Source: Nodosilinea sp. FACHB-141 (GTDB lineage Bacteria > Cyanobacteriota > Cyanobacteriia > Phormidesmidales > Phormidesmidaceae). From it: a stretch of DNA of 64,000 nt. Position 1 is the first letter of the stretch, and each line of letters opens with the position of its first letter. This document shows positions 33,647-42,599 of the stretch, one piece after another. Position numbers and translations under genes: made by a program. The DNA lies in NCBI RefSeq assembly GCF_014696135.1, contig NZ_JACJPP010000004.1, positions 124,001-188,000 of the forward strand, written 5' to 3'. Below the pieces are notes generated by a model. It was not told the DNA's origin. It did not search any database and worked only from the letters and a program-made list of their open reading frames with translations.

Positions 33647-34912
33647 ATGGCGACTTCGTCGCGCTCGTTTCAAAGCCAAACCGTGGCCCGCTTAATGGCG
33701 GGATATCGGCAGGTGGCCCACAGCACCGGGCAGTGGCTGCGGCAGGGACGCACCGCAGCGGTTTGGGGTCTGCAAGTGGCCGTTTACCCTCTCTACGCAG
33801 CGGTGCAGGGGCTAAGAATGGGCGCTCGGCAGTTGCAAGCTACCCGTCCCTGGCGGCCGGTTTGGGCCAAACTCACCGGAGCACTCCCTGCAGAACTGGT
33901 AGCAGCAGACACACCGATTCGCGCCTTGCTGTCGGTCATTCAACCACCGGTAGTCCACAGTCAAATGGTTCGGCCTGGTGGGCTACAGCTAGTCAACGTC
34001 CATGGGCCATGGCTTAAGCAGTCGAAGGCTGGCGCAGTGCTAACCCCTGGACAGTGGCATCTAGTGCCGCTCAATCAACCCATTCGCGGTATCGCCTCAG
34101 ACTTAGCGACTCAGCAGCTAGTGCTAGTGACCGTCGACAACGGGATTTTTGCCGACCTGACCGACGATCAGCAGCAGCGACTTCAGCAGGCCCTGGTGCT
34201 CATGCTGGCAGAATATGCGCGAGTGCAGCGCCGCCATAGTCTTAACTCTCGACTCCAGCAGCCTGGGCTGCCTCTACCCCAGACTAATCCAGCAGTGTTG
34301 CCGCCCATGCGATGGCTGCCTGCTGCGCTGCGCTGGTTGCAAACTAGCCCCCTGGCAGCGGCCACTAACCTGTTTGGCGAAGCTAGCCAGCAAGCAATGA
34401 CCGCAGCGATCACCCTGCACAGACGCACCACGCATCGCGCCATTGGCCAAAGGCCTCAAATCGAGGCCGCAGCCACAGAGCCTAAAAACCCCTACGGCCA
34501 CTATCCGCCTCGTATTTGGGGTCGACCTACGTTGAGAACTCTGCCAGCGACGGCTTCGGTTGAGCAAGCCGCTGAGTTGGTGGTAACGATGGCCGGGGCG
34601 GTGTACGCGGTCCCTAAGGGATCCAATTCCTCTGTCCTAGAAACCCAGCAGGGGCAAAATGGTGCGATCGCCCCAGGCAGCCAGCGTTTACCCATCGAAA
34701 CTGTCACCGCTGACCGTTCGCCCAGCTCAACTACACTCACGGGCACAAACCAGTATCAGCTCGATTCCCCGAGCGCCCTAGATGTCAAAGTTACCCAAAT
34801 CAACTACGTCGACCCGCCGCTAGTCACTGTGCTGCGGGGTTTAGACTGGGTGCTCTACGTGCTCGAAACCTGGCTGCGAATGGCCTGGGCCTGGCTGCGA
34901 TCGCTTTGGTAG
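33647..34912 (+). CDS. Hypothetical protein with hydrophobic C-terminus
   Basis: A 421-residue protein of unknown family. It is Gln-, Arg- and Ala-rich. The first 80 residues contain amphipathic helices (VAVYPLYAAVQGLRMGARQL). A central domain holds LVPLNQPIRGIASDLATQQLVLVTVDN and a Gln-rich helix. The C-terminal 30 residues (VLYVLETWLRMAWAWLRSLW) are a Trp-rich amphipathic or membrane-associated helix. ATG 33647 was chosen to avoid overlap with the divergent mannosidase; 33611 is an alternative. A thylakoid or membrane-edge location is only a guess. psbI follows on the same strand 148 bases later. Confidence 0.6.
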   Translation: MATSSRSFQSQTVARLMAGYRQVAHSTGQWLRQGRTAAVWGLQVAVYPLYAAVQGLRMGARQLQATRPWRPVWAKLTGALPAELVAADTPIRALLSVIQPPVVHSQMVRPGGLQLVNVHGPWLKQSKAGAVLTPGQWHLVPLNQPIRGIASDLATQQLVLVTVDNGIFADLTDDQQQRLQQALVLMLAEYARVQRRHSLNSRLQQPGLPLPQTNPAVLPPMRWLPAALRWLQTSPLAAATNLFGEASQQAMTAAITLHRRTTHRAIGQRPQIEAAATEPKNPYGHYPPRIWGRPTLRTLPATASVEQAAELVVTMAGAVYAVPKGSNSSVLETQQGQNGAIAPGSQRLPIETVTADRSPSSTTLTGTNQYQLDSPSALDVKVTQINYVDPPLVTVLRGLDWVLYVLETWLRMAWAWLRSLW

Positions 34913-35060
34913 ATTAATCAGGGCCGGCAGATAGGCGAACGTTTGGCGATATGATAGACCCAGCTTAGTCCTGCACCGGGGCCGTTTCCGTCAGCGGAAT
35001 TTGGCTACTGCTTGGGGCAGGTCTTGGGCCTACTCTGCTACCGGTTTGGAGACCTAACTC

Positions 35061-35177
35061 ATGCTCACCCTTAAGATTGTGGTTTACCTCGTAGTCGCCT
35101 TCTTTGTGTCCCTGTTCGTGTTTGGCTTTTTGAGCGGCGACCCCTCCCGCAACCCCGGCCGTCAAGACATGGACTAG
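35061..35177 (+). CDS. psbI: Photosystem II reaction centre protein I
   Basis: PsbI is a single-helix subunit of the photosystem II core, at the D1 side of the reaction centre. This 38-codon gene starts [15 protein letters not shown], continues with [19 protein letters not shown], and matches the family along its whole length except for the last residues (QDMD). A ribosome binding site GGAG sits at 35048-35051. A TATGAT at 34950-34955 could be the -10 element, giving a leader of about 100 bases. It is not in a photosystem operon. A hairpin follows at 35211-35248. Confidence 0.95.
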   Translation: MLTLKIVVYLVVAFFVSLFVFGFLSGDPSRNPGRQDMD

Positions 35178-35210
35178 GTTTGGCCTGGGTGACAGGTTGA
35201 TATCTACTAA

Positions 35211-35248
35211 ATGGCAAATGCCCCAGGAGTCGCTCCGGGGCTTGCCAT
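35211..35248 (+). terminator. Hairpin downstream of psbI
   Basis: ATGGCAA (35211-35217) pairs with TTGCCAT (35242-35248), GCCCC with GGGGC (35237-35241), and GGAG with CTCC, giving a 16-bp stem with two small bulges. It lies 34 bases after the psbI stop. There is no T run, so it may stabilise the transcript end or terminate weakly. Confidence 0.55.
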
Positions 35249-35376
35249 CTAGCCTGCCCTGCGGAACCTGCACCGCTAAAAGTAGTCTGGGAATTGGCGG
35301 CCCTGCCATGGGTTGCCCGTCTGTGCCCTAAAGCTGCTACATCAAGGTTAATAGCCTGGTGACAGTGGCCTGCTTG

Positions 35377-35401
35377 AGCCCGCTTGCCGGGCTTTGTTTT
35401 T
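35377..35401 (+). terminator. Rho-independent terminator before the DUF3769 gene
   Basis: AGCCCG (35377-35382), loop CTTGC, CGGGCT (35388-35393) and a T-rich tail through 35401 form a textbook intrinsic terminator. It separates psbI from the following gene, so the downstream gene must have its own promoter close to its start, or a small RNA ends here. Confidence 0.8.
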
Positions 35402-35420
35402 GCTTTGGTGATGCCAGCCC

Positions 35421-37676
35421 ATGCCTTTGCCGCCTATGTTGCCCGCTGTGCCCCCACCCCCAGAATCAGCCGAAGTCGTGCTGGTTTCAGCGGTAGTGGC
35501 CTCCCAGTCAGGGCCGGGGGGAATGGCAGCGATCGCTTCAACCGATAGTGTTGTAGCTAGCCCCTTGTCTTTGAGCGGAGTTAGCCTGCTCTCACCGCTG
35601 TTAGCGATCGATGACGGCTCAGAGCCTCTGATACCTGAACCCACCGATAGCGAGCCTCTAGTGCCCGTTGAACCAGCGATCGAGGACACCGAAGCACCGG
35701 TTGAAGTCGATTCAGAACCTCTTAATCCTGGGCCTGAAAGCCCTCAACCCGAAAATTCTGAGGCTGAACCGCCTGAGCCTGAATCACCCGACACCCCCGT
35801 CGAAGATGCCCCCGTCGAAACAGAACTGCCGGCTGAGGGGGTAGGCTCCATATTACTGCGGGCCGATCGCCAAGAGTTTGAGCCCGTTCGCCAGGTTGTC
35901 ACTGCTACAGGCGATGTGCTGGTGCAGTTTGGCACGGGACAGCTAGCCGCCGATCGCCTCTGGGCTAACTTAGTCAATCGCCATCTGCGAGCCGAAGGCA
36001 ACGTTTTCTTTAACCGCAACAATCAAATTATTGAGGGCGCAACAGCTACCTACAACCTATTGCAGGGTGCAGGCACGATTACCGAGAGCCGAGGTGAGCT
36101 AGAGCTGCCCGCCCTAGAAGACGATTTCTCCACCGATTCGGCTGGTCTAGGGCAGGGTTCTAACGTTCCTCTCGACTATCGGCTACAAAATCAGAGGTCC
36201 ATTTCCCAAGTCACCAGCCCAGGCGGGATTGCCCTGGCGACGGGCGATCCCCAAGTGCTGCTGGGGGGTGAACAGCGCCCAATTGAGCGGGTACGGTTTG
36301 AGGCCGAGCAAATTTCCTTTGATGCTGACGGCTGGTATGGCGAGCAAGTTCGGCTGACAAACGATCCCTTCTCGCCCCCAGACTTGGAGTTTAGGGCCAA
36401 TAGTGTGCGGCTTACACCCATCAATGAGTTAGAAGACGAGCTGGTGTTTGAAAACCCCCGGCTGGTATTTAACCAGGGCCTTTCCATTCCGTTGTTTAGA
36501 AATCGCTTTGTGCTTACCCGAGGGCAGCTGCCTCCAGAAGCCCTAAATCCGTTGCCAGCGGGCATTGGCATTGATGGGCGTGATCGCGGTGGCCTGTACG
36601 TCGAAGCCCCGCTGCCGATCAATAGGGTAGGGCCTTTAAACGTTACGATCGCGCCTCAGTTTTTCATCTCCCGCTGGTTGGGCGCCTCAAACTACAATAT
36701 CGGTGACCCCGCCAACTTTGGTTTGGCAGCCCAGGTTGAGGGTTCTTTGGGGCCGCGCACCCAAGTGTTGGGCTCTGCGAGCTTAGCGGGGTTTGACTTG
36801 GCAAACTTTAGCGAGCGATTTCGGGCCAGCTTTCGGGCTCGGCAGTTGCTTGGCACCCACCGCCTTACTTTGGAGTATAGCTACCGCGATCGCCTTTTCA
36901 ACGGCTCCCTCGGGTATCAGGATGTGCAAAACACCATTGGTGCCCTGCTTGAGTCTCCCGTAGTGGCTCTGGGTAACAGCGGTATTGATCTCACCTATCA
37001 GGTGTCTGGGCAATACATTACGGCCAACACCGACCGGCCTGATCTCTTAGACCCTGGGGAAGGTATAGGCTTAGCCAGCCTGTTTCGTTTTCAGGGTAGT
37101 GCTGACCTCACCCGCAACTTCTTGCTGTGGCAGGGGCAACCGCTACCTGCTACCGCCACCGAAGGGTTGCGCTATTCTCCCCGACCGCTGGTACCCAACC
37201 TGGCGCTAGGGGTCGGGCTACGAAGTGGAGCTACCTACTACACCAGCAGCGACTTCCAAGAGTCGTTAGAAACCAGAGTTATTTTGTCGGGTCAGCTGGG
37301 CCACTTACAGCGTAAAACCTTCGACTACACCCAGTTCAATATTGGCTTTAGACACACTCTCGTCGGTGGCGATACATCTCCCTTTCTGTTCGATCGAGCG
37401 GTCGATCGAAACGTGCTGTCTGGGGGCATTATTCAGCAGATTTATGGTCCTTTTCTAGCCGGTTTTCAGGCCTCGATTAACGTGGATAGCGGGCGCACCA
37501 TTGATAGCAACCTCATTTTTGAATACCGTCGCCGAGCCTACGGGCTACTGGTAACCTATAGCCCCACTCAAGAAACCGGTTTCCTAGGATTTCGGCTTAG
37601 CGGCTTTGATTGGGTGGGGCGCACTGCTCCCTTTGATTCACCACCAGATACCCCTAGTGATGTGGTGGTGCAGTAG
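35421..37676 (+). CDS. DUF3769 / LptD-like outer-membrane assembly protein
   Basis: A 751-residue cyanobacterial protein. After an acidic Pro/Glu/Ser-rich N-terminus (about 1-135), residues 140-230 resemble an OstA/LptA beta-jellyroll: ILLRADRQEFEPVRQVVTATGDVLVQFG, then LRAEGNVFFNRNNQIIEG. The C-terminal half is the DUF3769 domain, rich in alternating beta strands as in an outer-membrane barrel (RLTLEYSYRDRLFNGSLGYQD, and a terminal FLGFRLSGFDWVG). A role in lipopolysaccharide transport to the outer membrane, as for LptD, is inferred from this domain order. No clear signal peptide is visible at the N-terminus from ATG 35421. Confidence 0.82.
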   Translation: MPLPPMLPAVPPPPESAEVVLVSAVVASQSGPGGMAAIASTDSVVASPLSLSGVSLLSPLLAIDDGSEPLIPEPTDSEPLVPVEPAIEDTEAPVEVDSEPLNPGPESPQPENSEAEPPEPESPDTPVEDAPVETELPAEGVGSILLRADRQEFEPVRQVVTATGDVLVQFGTGQLAADRLWANLVNRHLRAEGNVFFNRNNQIIEGATATYNLLQGAGTITESRGELELPALEDDFSTDSAGLGQGSNVPLDYRLQNQRSISQVTSPGGIALATGDPQVLLGGEQRPIERVRFEAEQISFDADGWYGEQVRLTNDPFSPPDLEFRANSVRLTPINELEDELVFENPRLVFNQGLSIPLFRNRFVLTRGQLPPEALNPLPAGIGIDGRDRGGLYVEAPLPINRVGPLNVTIAPQFFISRWLGASNYNIGDPANFGLAAQVEGSLGPRTQVLGSASLAGFDLANFSERFRASFRARQLLGTHRLTLEYSYRDRLFNGSLGYQDVQNTIGALLESPVVALGNSGIDLTYQVSGQYITANTDRPDLLDPGEGIGLASLFRFQGSADLTRNFLLWQGQPLPATATEGLRYSPRPLVPNLALGVGLRSGATYYTSSDFQESLETRVILSGQLGHLQRKTFDYTQFNIGFRHTLVGGDTSPFLFDRAVDRNVLSGGIIQQIYGPFLAGFQASINVDSGRTIDSNLIFEYRRRAYGLLVTYSPTQETGFLGFRLSGFDWVGRTAPFDSPPDTPSDVVVQ

Positions 37677-37803
37677 CTCTGCCTTCCATAGACGGTAATA
37701 AACCTTACGATGGTAGTCTTTACGCAGGCTTAAGATTAAGCTGAAAGGTAATGACTACCTAAAATGCCCCATTCAGTGGGGATTAACGCGTAGGCAAACC
37801 ATC

Positions 37804-38496
37804 ATGACTTACCTCAGCAACACTCCAGATGTTGAGCCCATCTACCAGTTGCTCACCAGCTACAGCTTTGAGGCTGAGGACTATCCTACCAAAGCTGTCA
37901 TTGCCGGTTGGTTGGAAGAGTTTGGCTCAGTTTGGGTAAGCCACGCTATTACCGAAGCCCTTTATCAAGGGCGCTACAAAGTTATTTCTATCGACCAAAT
38001 TCTCAAGCTATGGCAGCGGCGAGGTCAGCCCATTCGCCACTTCAATCGCGAGTTTGAATCCATTATTTTAGGCCAATCGCTGCTCTGCCCTACCGGCTAT
38101 GGTGATGGCACAGAGTCCTCACCCGTTCGTCGGGCTCTGCCGTCGATCGCTCCGGCCAGCTTAAATTTAGAGATTGATGCTCCACTAGAAACTGACGCAC
38201 CGCTCTCCAGCGCTGCGTCTACCGACTTTACACCTGCCTCGATCGCAACCAATTCAGAAGTAGAGGCAACGACTGGTTCCTTGGACGACGGTGAGCCAGG
38301 AGCTGAGGCGACAAGCGAACCGGCGATCGCCTCAGCCCCAGACACTCCCGATATTCCCAACTTTCGCCCGCTGCCTGCAGAGGCTGCATCCCCCTGGCAC
38401 CAGGCCGACATGATTCAGCCCTTTGTACCCCGGCGTGATGGGTCAGAGCTGCACGAGCGGCTGCGATCGGTGGTACAAGGGGGCATGCGAGAATAA
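37804..38496 (+). CDS. Conserved hypothetical protein
   Basis: A 230-residue protein with no family I can name. Residues 1-100 form a compact helical domain: VEPIYQLLTSYSFEAEDYPTK, then the aromatic-rich VWVSHAITEALYQGRYKVISIDQILKLWQRRG. The middle (about 105-200) is a low-complexity Pro/Ala/Ser/Glu region, and the C-terminus has PFVPRRDGSELHERLRSVV, a conserved-looking tail. A 6-2-6 dyad GCTTAA-GA-TTAAGC at 37728-37741 lies upstream and could be a regulator site. The gene precedes another hypothetical one, 58 bases apart. Confidence 0.6.
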   Translation: MTYLSNTPDVEPIYQLLTSYSFEAEDYPTKAVIAGWLEEFGSVWVSHAITEALYQGRYKVISIDQILKLWQRRGQPIRHFNREFESIILGQSLLCPTGYGDGTESSPVRRALPSIAPASLNLEIDAPLETDAPLSSAASTDFTPASIATNSEVEATTGSLDDGEPGAEATSEPAIASAPDTPDIPNFRPLPAEAASPWHQADMIQPFVPRRDGSELHERLRSVVQGGMRE

Positions 38497-38554
38497 ATGC
38501 CTGCCCTGGAGACTTGGTAGCGTATACTGACATAGTACGCACGATCTACACTAA

Positions 38555-39031
38555 ATGGTTCAATATACTCTGGCCCAGAGCCCAGATGTCGTTTTGACAG
38601 TATCGGGCAAAGATTCCCGCAAAGCTCGCGATAAGGCGATGGATCAGCTCATGGCTATGCTTGACGATGGCGAACTGCCCACCGCTTTGGCTGATGGCTT
38701 TAGCGTCGAGCAACTTGTAGAAGTGCAGCCCCCTACCTCCTCAGCCGCCGTGCAGCAGCAAGAAGACGCCGTCGTAGAAGCCATTCAGGTTTTGAACCAG
38801 TTGGCCACGCTCAAGGTAAAAGTACAGTCATCTCGCGATGAAGCTCTTCAGGTGCGTAACCTTGTAGATCTGCTGTTTACCGATGACCCGATGACCGACG
38901 ACCAAGTGACTGAATTGAAGGATGGCTTTAAAATTTTGAAATCGTTTGCTCAGAGCAACCTGCGATTCAAAGAAGCCAAAGCCCAGGCAGAATCAGCGCG
39001 CCAGGTGCTGGACGAGGCATTAGGGAATTAG
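38555..39031 (+). CDS. Hypothetical helical protein
   Basis: A 158-residue protein I do not recognise. Its first 45 residues suggest a small alpha/beta fold (VVLTVSGKDSRKARDKAMDQLMAMLDDGEL). The rest is a long helix with charged repeats (LRFKEAKAQAESARQVLDEAL). No membrane helix or signal is present. It starts 58 bases after the preceding hypothetical gene, and the spacer contains the dyad GCGTA-N11-TACGC at about 38521-38541. Confidence 0.6.
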   Translation: MVQYTLAQSPDVVLTVSGKDSRKARDKAMDQLMAMLDDGELPTALADGFSVEQLVEVQPPTSSAAVQQQEDAVVEAIQVLNQLATLKVKVQSSRDEALQVRNLVDLLFTDDPMTDDQVTELKDGFKILKSFAQSNLRFKEAKAQAESARQVLDEALGN

Positions 39032-39240
39032 GCCGTCAAGAAAAATTGCTCAGGAGCAGCAGTAGGTGATGCTTCGCTCTACCAGGACGCTAGGGAAACG
39101 CGCGAATGCAATAGTGGGCTTCCTATAAAGATTTGATGAAATCAAAGCAAATGTCGGAGTAGGCACAGTTCCCTTGTCAAATTCAACAGAGAATTTGGAT
39201 GAGCATCTCAGTGTTTACACGCAGTTTCTCCGGCAGCGCC

Positions 39241-40287
39241 ATGAAATATTTGACCCAATTTGGTCTTCCGTTGCTGAGCACCCTTGGCGTCGCAACGTTT
39301 TCTATGGCGGCGAATGCAGCCCTGCTGGTAGGGAACACTTCGGGCAATAACATCGTTATTTTTGATGAAATTACCGGTGATTTTCGCGGAGAACTAATTC
39401 CAGATAACGGTCTGCTAGATAGCCCCGATACCTTTGTGTATGGGCCTGATGGCAATTTATATATCAGCAGCGGCACTACCCCAGAAAACTCTGCCATTTT
39501 GCGGTTTACCCCCGAGGGTGAGTTCATCGACGTGTTTGCTTCGGGGAATGGCCTGTTTCGTCCCTATGGTGTGGCTTTTGGCCCCGACGGCAACCTGTAC
39601 GTCAGCAGCTTTTTGTCCGACGAGATCCTGCGCTACGACGGCACCACCGGGGAGTTTGTTGACGTTTTCGCCCAACGTCAGGGGATCGTCCCCAACGGCC
39701 TCAATGGCCCCAACGGCCTGCTCTTTGACCCCGATGGTCGGCTCTATGTGACGACTCAGGGCAGCGTTGCAGTGGAAGGCATGCCCGTCTTTGGCCAGCC
39801 CAGCATTATTCTCAGCTATGACATTGCCACTAAAGCCAGGATGGTGTTTGCTGAGCAGCCCGAGCCTTCGCCCGACAGCAGAGGATTTGTGAGCTTCTTG
39901 GGCATGGCGATGGATCCTCTCAGCGGTGAACTGCTGGTCAGCGATTTTGCCAATGGCATTCGTCGCTACGACTCTCTCACAGGGACGCTGTTGGGAGAAC
40001 TATCGACCAACTATACCGGCTCTGTGCCGAGCAGTAGCTTTATCGGCAGCTTAGCCTTTGCCCCCAATGGCGATCTGTTTACCGTGGGGTTTGACATCGT
40101 TTCGGAAATTGGCTCCATCCTCAAATACGATGGGCCGACCAAAGAGCGATCGCTGCTAGCCGACGCCAACCCTAAGCTACAGCGCCCCATTGGTATTCTC
40201 TATGCCGCGCAGCCAGTGCCAGAGCCCTTTGCTTTGGGAGGGCTGGCGATCGCCGCTGGTGGCCTCATGCTCTCTCGCCGCCGCTAA
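39241..40287 (+). CDS. Exported PEP-CTERM protein with NHL-type repeats
   Basis: A 348-residue exported protein. A signal peptide (KYLTQFGLPLLSTLGVATFSMAANAALL) begins at ATG 39241; a frame from 39199 would add residues before it. The body repeats NHL/SGL-like beta-propeller blades, each with a Gly-Pro-Asp-Gly-Asn-Leu-Tyr turn (YGPDGNLYISSG, FGPDGNLYVSSF, FDPDGRLYVTTQ). The end is a PEP-CTERM sorting signal: VPEPFALGG, a hydrophobic helix and SRRR. An exosortase would cleave at this signal and place the protein on the cell surface. The function of the propeller is unknown. Confidence 0.88.
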   Translation: MKYLTQFGLPLLSTLGVATFSMAANAALLVGNTSGNNIVIFDEITGDFRGELIPDNGLLDSPDTFVYGPDGNLYISSGTTPENSAILRFTPEGEFIDVFASGNGLFRPYGVAFGPDGNLYVSSFLSDEILRYDGTTGEFVDVFAQRQGIVPNGLNGPNGLLFDPDGRLYVTTQGSVAVEGMPVFGQPSIILSYDIATKARMVFAEQPEPSPDSRGFVSFLGMAMDPLSGELLVSDFANGIRRYDSLTGTLLGELSTNYTGSVPSSSFIGSLAFAPNGDLFTVGFDIVSEIGSILKYDGPTKERSLLADANPKLQRPIGILYAAQPVPEPFALGGLAIAAGGLMLSRRR

Positions 40288-40312
40288 CCAGTATTTGTTT
40301 ATCCTGCCGTAG

Positions 40313-41641
40313 CTACTGTAAGTCCAAATCTCTGTGAGTGAAGGGTTTGGCGTCACTGCCGCTGTAAGTCACAGAAACGTGACCGTCACCTACTAGCTGA
40401 TATTTATAGGTAACCAACCCCTCTAATCCCACCGGGCCGCGAGGGGGCATCTTTTGGGTGCTGATGCCGACTTCGGCCCCAAAGCCATAGCGAAAGCCGT
40501 CGGCAAAGCGGGTCGAACAGTTATGGTAGACCCCTGCGGCATCGACACGATCCATAAAGTGGGCAGCGGTGGCAGGGTTTTGAGTGGCAATGGCTTCCGT
40601 ATGGCGCGACCCGTAGGTATTGATGTGGGCGATCGCCTCCTCCACCGACGCCACAACTTTAATGGCCAAAATCAGGTCGCTGTACTCCGTCGCCCAGTCT
40701 TCCTCTGTGGCGGGGGCTAAATCGGGCAAAATCTGCTGCGCCTGCTGATCGCCACGCAGCTCTACTTGGGCAGCCCGTAGCGCCGCCGCCAGAGGTGGCA
40801 ATCCTTGAACAGCAGCATCTTGGTGAATTAGCAGGGTTTCGATCGCATTGCAGGCCGAGGGATAGGCGGTTTTGGCATCGACGGCGATCGCGATCGCCTG
40901 AGCCAGATTTACTTCGCTGTCGATGTACAAATGGCAGATGCCATCGGCGTGGCCCAGCACCGGAATGCGCGTATTCTCTTGCACAAACCGCACAAACGCG
41001 TTGGAGCCGCGTGGAATGATCAGATCCACGTAACCTTCTAGAGCCAGCAGGGCACGGGTTTCTTCGCGGGTAGTCAAGAGCTGCACTGCCGCTGGGTCTA
41101 CTCCAGCATTCTCAAGCCCCTCTTTGATCGCCTCCACTAAAGCGGTGCACGATCGCACCGCCTCCTTGCCCCCCTTAAGAATCACTCCGTTGCCCGACTT
41201 AATCGCCAGGGCCGAAATTTGCATCACTGCGTCGGGGCGCGACTCAAAGATCACCCCCAGCACCCCCAAGGGCACCGCCAGCCGCTTGAGCACTAATCCC
41301 TCGTCTAGCTCGCGGTGAATTTGCACCGTTCCTACCGGGTCGGGCAGGCGGGCTACGTCGCGCACACCAGCAATCGCCCCCGCCAGCTTCACCCCGTCGA
41401 GCTTGAGCCGTCCGTACAGCGGCTTGGCCAGGTTGTCAGCTATGGCAGCCTCGCAATCTGCTTGGTTGGCCGCCACAATGCGATCGGCATTGGTTTCAAG
41501 GGCGGCTGCCGCCGCCTCGATCGCTTGATTCTTGGCTTCAGCAGACAGGCTAGCTAAAGTTTGAGCCGCTTGGCGAGTGGCCTGGGCGATCGCCAACAAC
41601 GGCTGAATGGCAGCATCCTGGGCAAGGGGAGAAACGGTCAT
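40313..41641 (-). CDS. proA: Gamma-glutamyl phosphate reductase
   Basis: ProA reduces gamma-glutamyl phosphate to glutamate semialdehyde with NADPH, the second step of proline synthesis. The 442-residue protein belongs to the aldehyde dehydrogenase superfamily. Landmarks are [31 protein letters not shown], the segment [17 protein letters not shown] with the catalytic Cys, and [24 protein letters not shown] near the end. ATG 41641 (MTVSPLAQ) is taken because the seven residues further upstream are not conserved. It is complete and of usual length. proB is not in this window. Confidence 0.95.
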   Translation of the reverse strand: MTVSPLAQDAAIQPLLAIAQATRQAAQTLASLSAEAKNQAIEAAAAALETNADRIVAANQADCEAAIADNLAKPLYGRLKLDGVKLAGAIAGVRDVARLPDPVGTVQIHRELDEGLVLKRLAVPLGVLGVIFESRPDAVMQISALAIKSGNGVILKGGKEAVRSCTALVEAIKEGLENAGVDPAAVQLLTTREETRALLALEGYVDLIIPRGSNAFVRFVQENTRIPVLGHADGICHLYIDSEVNLAQAIAIAVDAKTAYPSACNAIETLLIHQDAAVQGLPPLAAALRAAQVELRGDQQAQQILPDLAPATEEDWATEYSDLILAIKVVASVEEAIAHINTYGSRHTEAIATQNPATAAHFMDRVDAAGVYHNCSTRFADGFRYGFGAEVGISTQKMPPRGPVGLEGLVTYKYQLVGDGHVSVTYSGSDAKPFTHRDLDLQ

Positions 41642-41746
41642 AGCAATACGACAACCCGGCAATACTCCAGTCTACCGTTTCCCTAGAGACAGGTTTACGG
41701 TCTCAGGTTTATTGTCTGAGGTCTAGAAATACTTCACCTCCCTTAA

Positions 41747-41763
41747 CCCATCCACCCATCCAC
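41747..41763. repeat. CCCATCCAC tandem copy
   Basis: Two units overlap in tandem at 41747-41755 and 41755-41763, between proA and smtB, ending 4 bases before the smtB stop. They belong to the same dispersed family as at 2410. Confidence 0.6.
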
Positions 41764-41767
41764 CCAC

Positions 41768-42172
41768 CTACTCCTCCGACGGTTCATCCAAGTGATCCGA
41801 CGCTTCCCGATAAAGATTGAAAACGTGATCATCCTTGAGGCAGTAGAGTACGTTGCGCCCCTGCTTGCGGTAGCTGACCAGGCGAGTGGCACGCAAAATG
41901 CGCAGCTGATGGGACACCGCCGACTCGCTCATGGCCACGGCAGTTGCTAGCTCACCTACCCGCATTTCGCTCAAAGCCAGAGCCGAGAGAATGCGCCAGC
42001 GATTGGGATCGCCCAGCACGCCGAAAAATTCGGCCATGCGCTGGGCCTTTTCTATGCTCAAAATCTCGTCCACAGGCGATGAACCAGCGTGATGGCAGGA
42101 AGGGTCATCGAGAGGGGGGCGATCGCCAGCCATACCAGTCATCTCTGAAGAATAGCCAGGGCTTAGAGGCAT
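41768..42172 (-). CDS. smtB: Zinc-responsive repressor SmtB (ArsR/SmtB family)
   Basis: SmtB represses smtA in the absence of zinc and leaves the DNA when zinc binds. The 134-residue protein has the winged helix with SESAVSHQLRILRATRLV and the wing YRKQGRNVLYCL. The C-terminal helix DDHVFNLYREASDHLDE fits the alpha5 zinc site pattern D-x-H-x10-H-x2-E of SmtB exactly. Near the N-terminus, SCHHAG offers Cys/His ligands for a second site. ATG 42172 (MPLSPGYSS) is preferred: the alternative at 42229 would extend through the first operator dyad. The gene is divergent from smtA, as in Synechococcus. Confidence 0.93.
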   Translation of the reverse strand: MPLSPGYSSEMTGMAGDRPPLDDPSCHHAGSSPVDEILSIEKAQRMAEFFGVLGDPNRWRILSALALSEMRVGELATAVAMSESAVSHQLRILRATRLVSYRKQGRNVLYCLKDDHVFNLYREASDHLDEPSEE

Positions 42173-42214
42173 ATCCCAATTATCACAGCAAACAATAGTG
42201 AACCATTCAACCCA

Positions 42215-42228
42215 TGAACACTTGTTCA
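42215..42228. promoter_or_regulatory. SmtB operator dyad 1 (TGAACA-CT-TGTTCA)
   Basis: A perfect 6-2-6 inverted repeat of the type bound by SmtB/ZiaR family repressors. It lies about 45 bases from the smtB start, near a TATAGT at 42234-42239 that could be a -10 element. Confidence 0.85.
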
Positions 42229-42246
42229 CATGTTATAGTCAATTCA

Positions 42247-42260
42247 TGAACAGGTGTTCA
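42247..42260. promoter_or_regulatory. SmtB operator dyad 2 (TGAACA-GG-TGTTCA)
   Basis: A second perfect dyad with centres exactly 32 bases (about three helical turns) from the first, so two dimers would sit on the same face of the DNA. A weaker TGAA/TTCA dyad lies further toward smtB at 42199-42209. Confidence 0.85.
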
Positions 42261-42308
42261 AGCATTTGAGCATCAGTTTAGTTCACTTAACCTAAGAGGA
42301 AACTTGCC

Positions 42309-42479
42309 ATGACTACCGTTACCCAAATGAAATGCGCTTGCGACTCGTGCCTGTGCATTGTTGACACCAGCCAGGCTTTAGAAAAAGACGGCCAGTATTT
42401 TTGCAGTGATGCCTGTGCCGACGGCCACCCCGAGGGGTCTTCGGGCTGTGGTCACACCGGCTGCGGCTGTAATAGCTAA
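42309..42479 (+). CDS. smtA: Class II metallothionein
   Basis: SmtA chelates zinc, and also cadmium and copper, through thiolates. This 56-residue protein has cysteines at 9, 11, 14, 16, 32, 36, 47, 52 and 54 plus histidines at 40 and 49, exactly the ligand pattern of Synechococcus SmtA that holds a Zn4 cluster. The segments KCACDSCLC and CGHTGCGC frame it. It starts at ATG 42309 with AGAGGAAA about 8 bases upstream, and lies 136 bases from the divergent smtB start across two operator dyads. A hairpin follows at 42489-42529. It lies alone before a heme-assembly gene. Confidence 0.96.
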   Translation: MTTVTQMKCACDSCLCIVDTSQALEKDGQYFCSDACADGHPEGSSGCGHTGCGCNS

Positions 42480-42488
42480 CCCGTTGCG

Positions 42489-42529
42489 ACAGCAAGGTGC
42501 AGGGGATTCAGTTGCCTGCACCCTGCTGT
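42489..42529 (+). terminator. Hairpin downstream of smtA
   Basis: ACAGCA and GGTGCAGG (42489-42503) pair with CCTGCACC and TGCTGT (42515-42529), with one A/C mismatch between the two helices. It begins 10 bases after the smtA stop. The tail is only weakly T-rich, so it is a probable terminator or stability hairpin. Confidence 0.55.
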
Positions 42530-42599
42530 TCCCATTCACCGCTAGCAGCCTAAACCCCATTAAAATCAAGGAAGAGGCGAATCAAGGGATAGGCTAAAA

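Noticed and set aside
34965..35309. 114-codon minus-strand frame over psbI
   Set aside because: It is antisense to the well-supported psbI gene.
35374..35470. Signal-peptide-like LPGFVFALVMPAHAFA in another frame before the DUF3769 gene
   Set aside because: The DNA encoding it is a GC stem followed by T residues, a terminator, and reads hydrophobic by chance; using it would need a frameshift.
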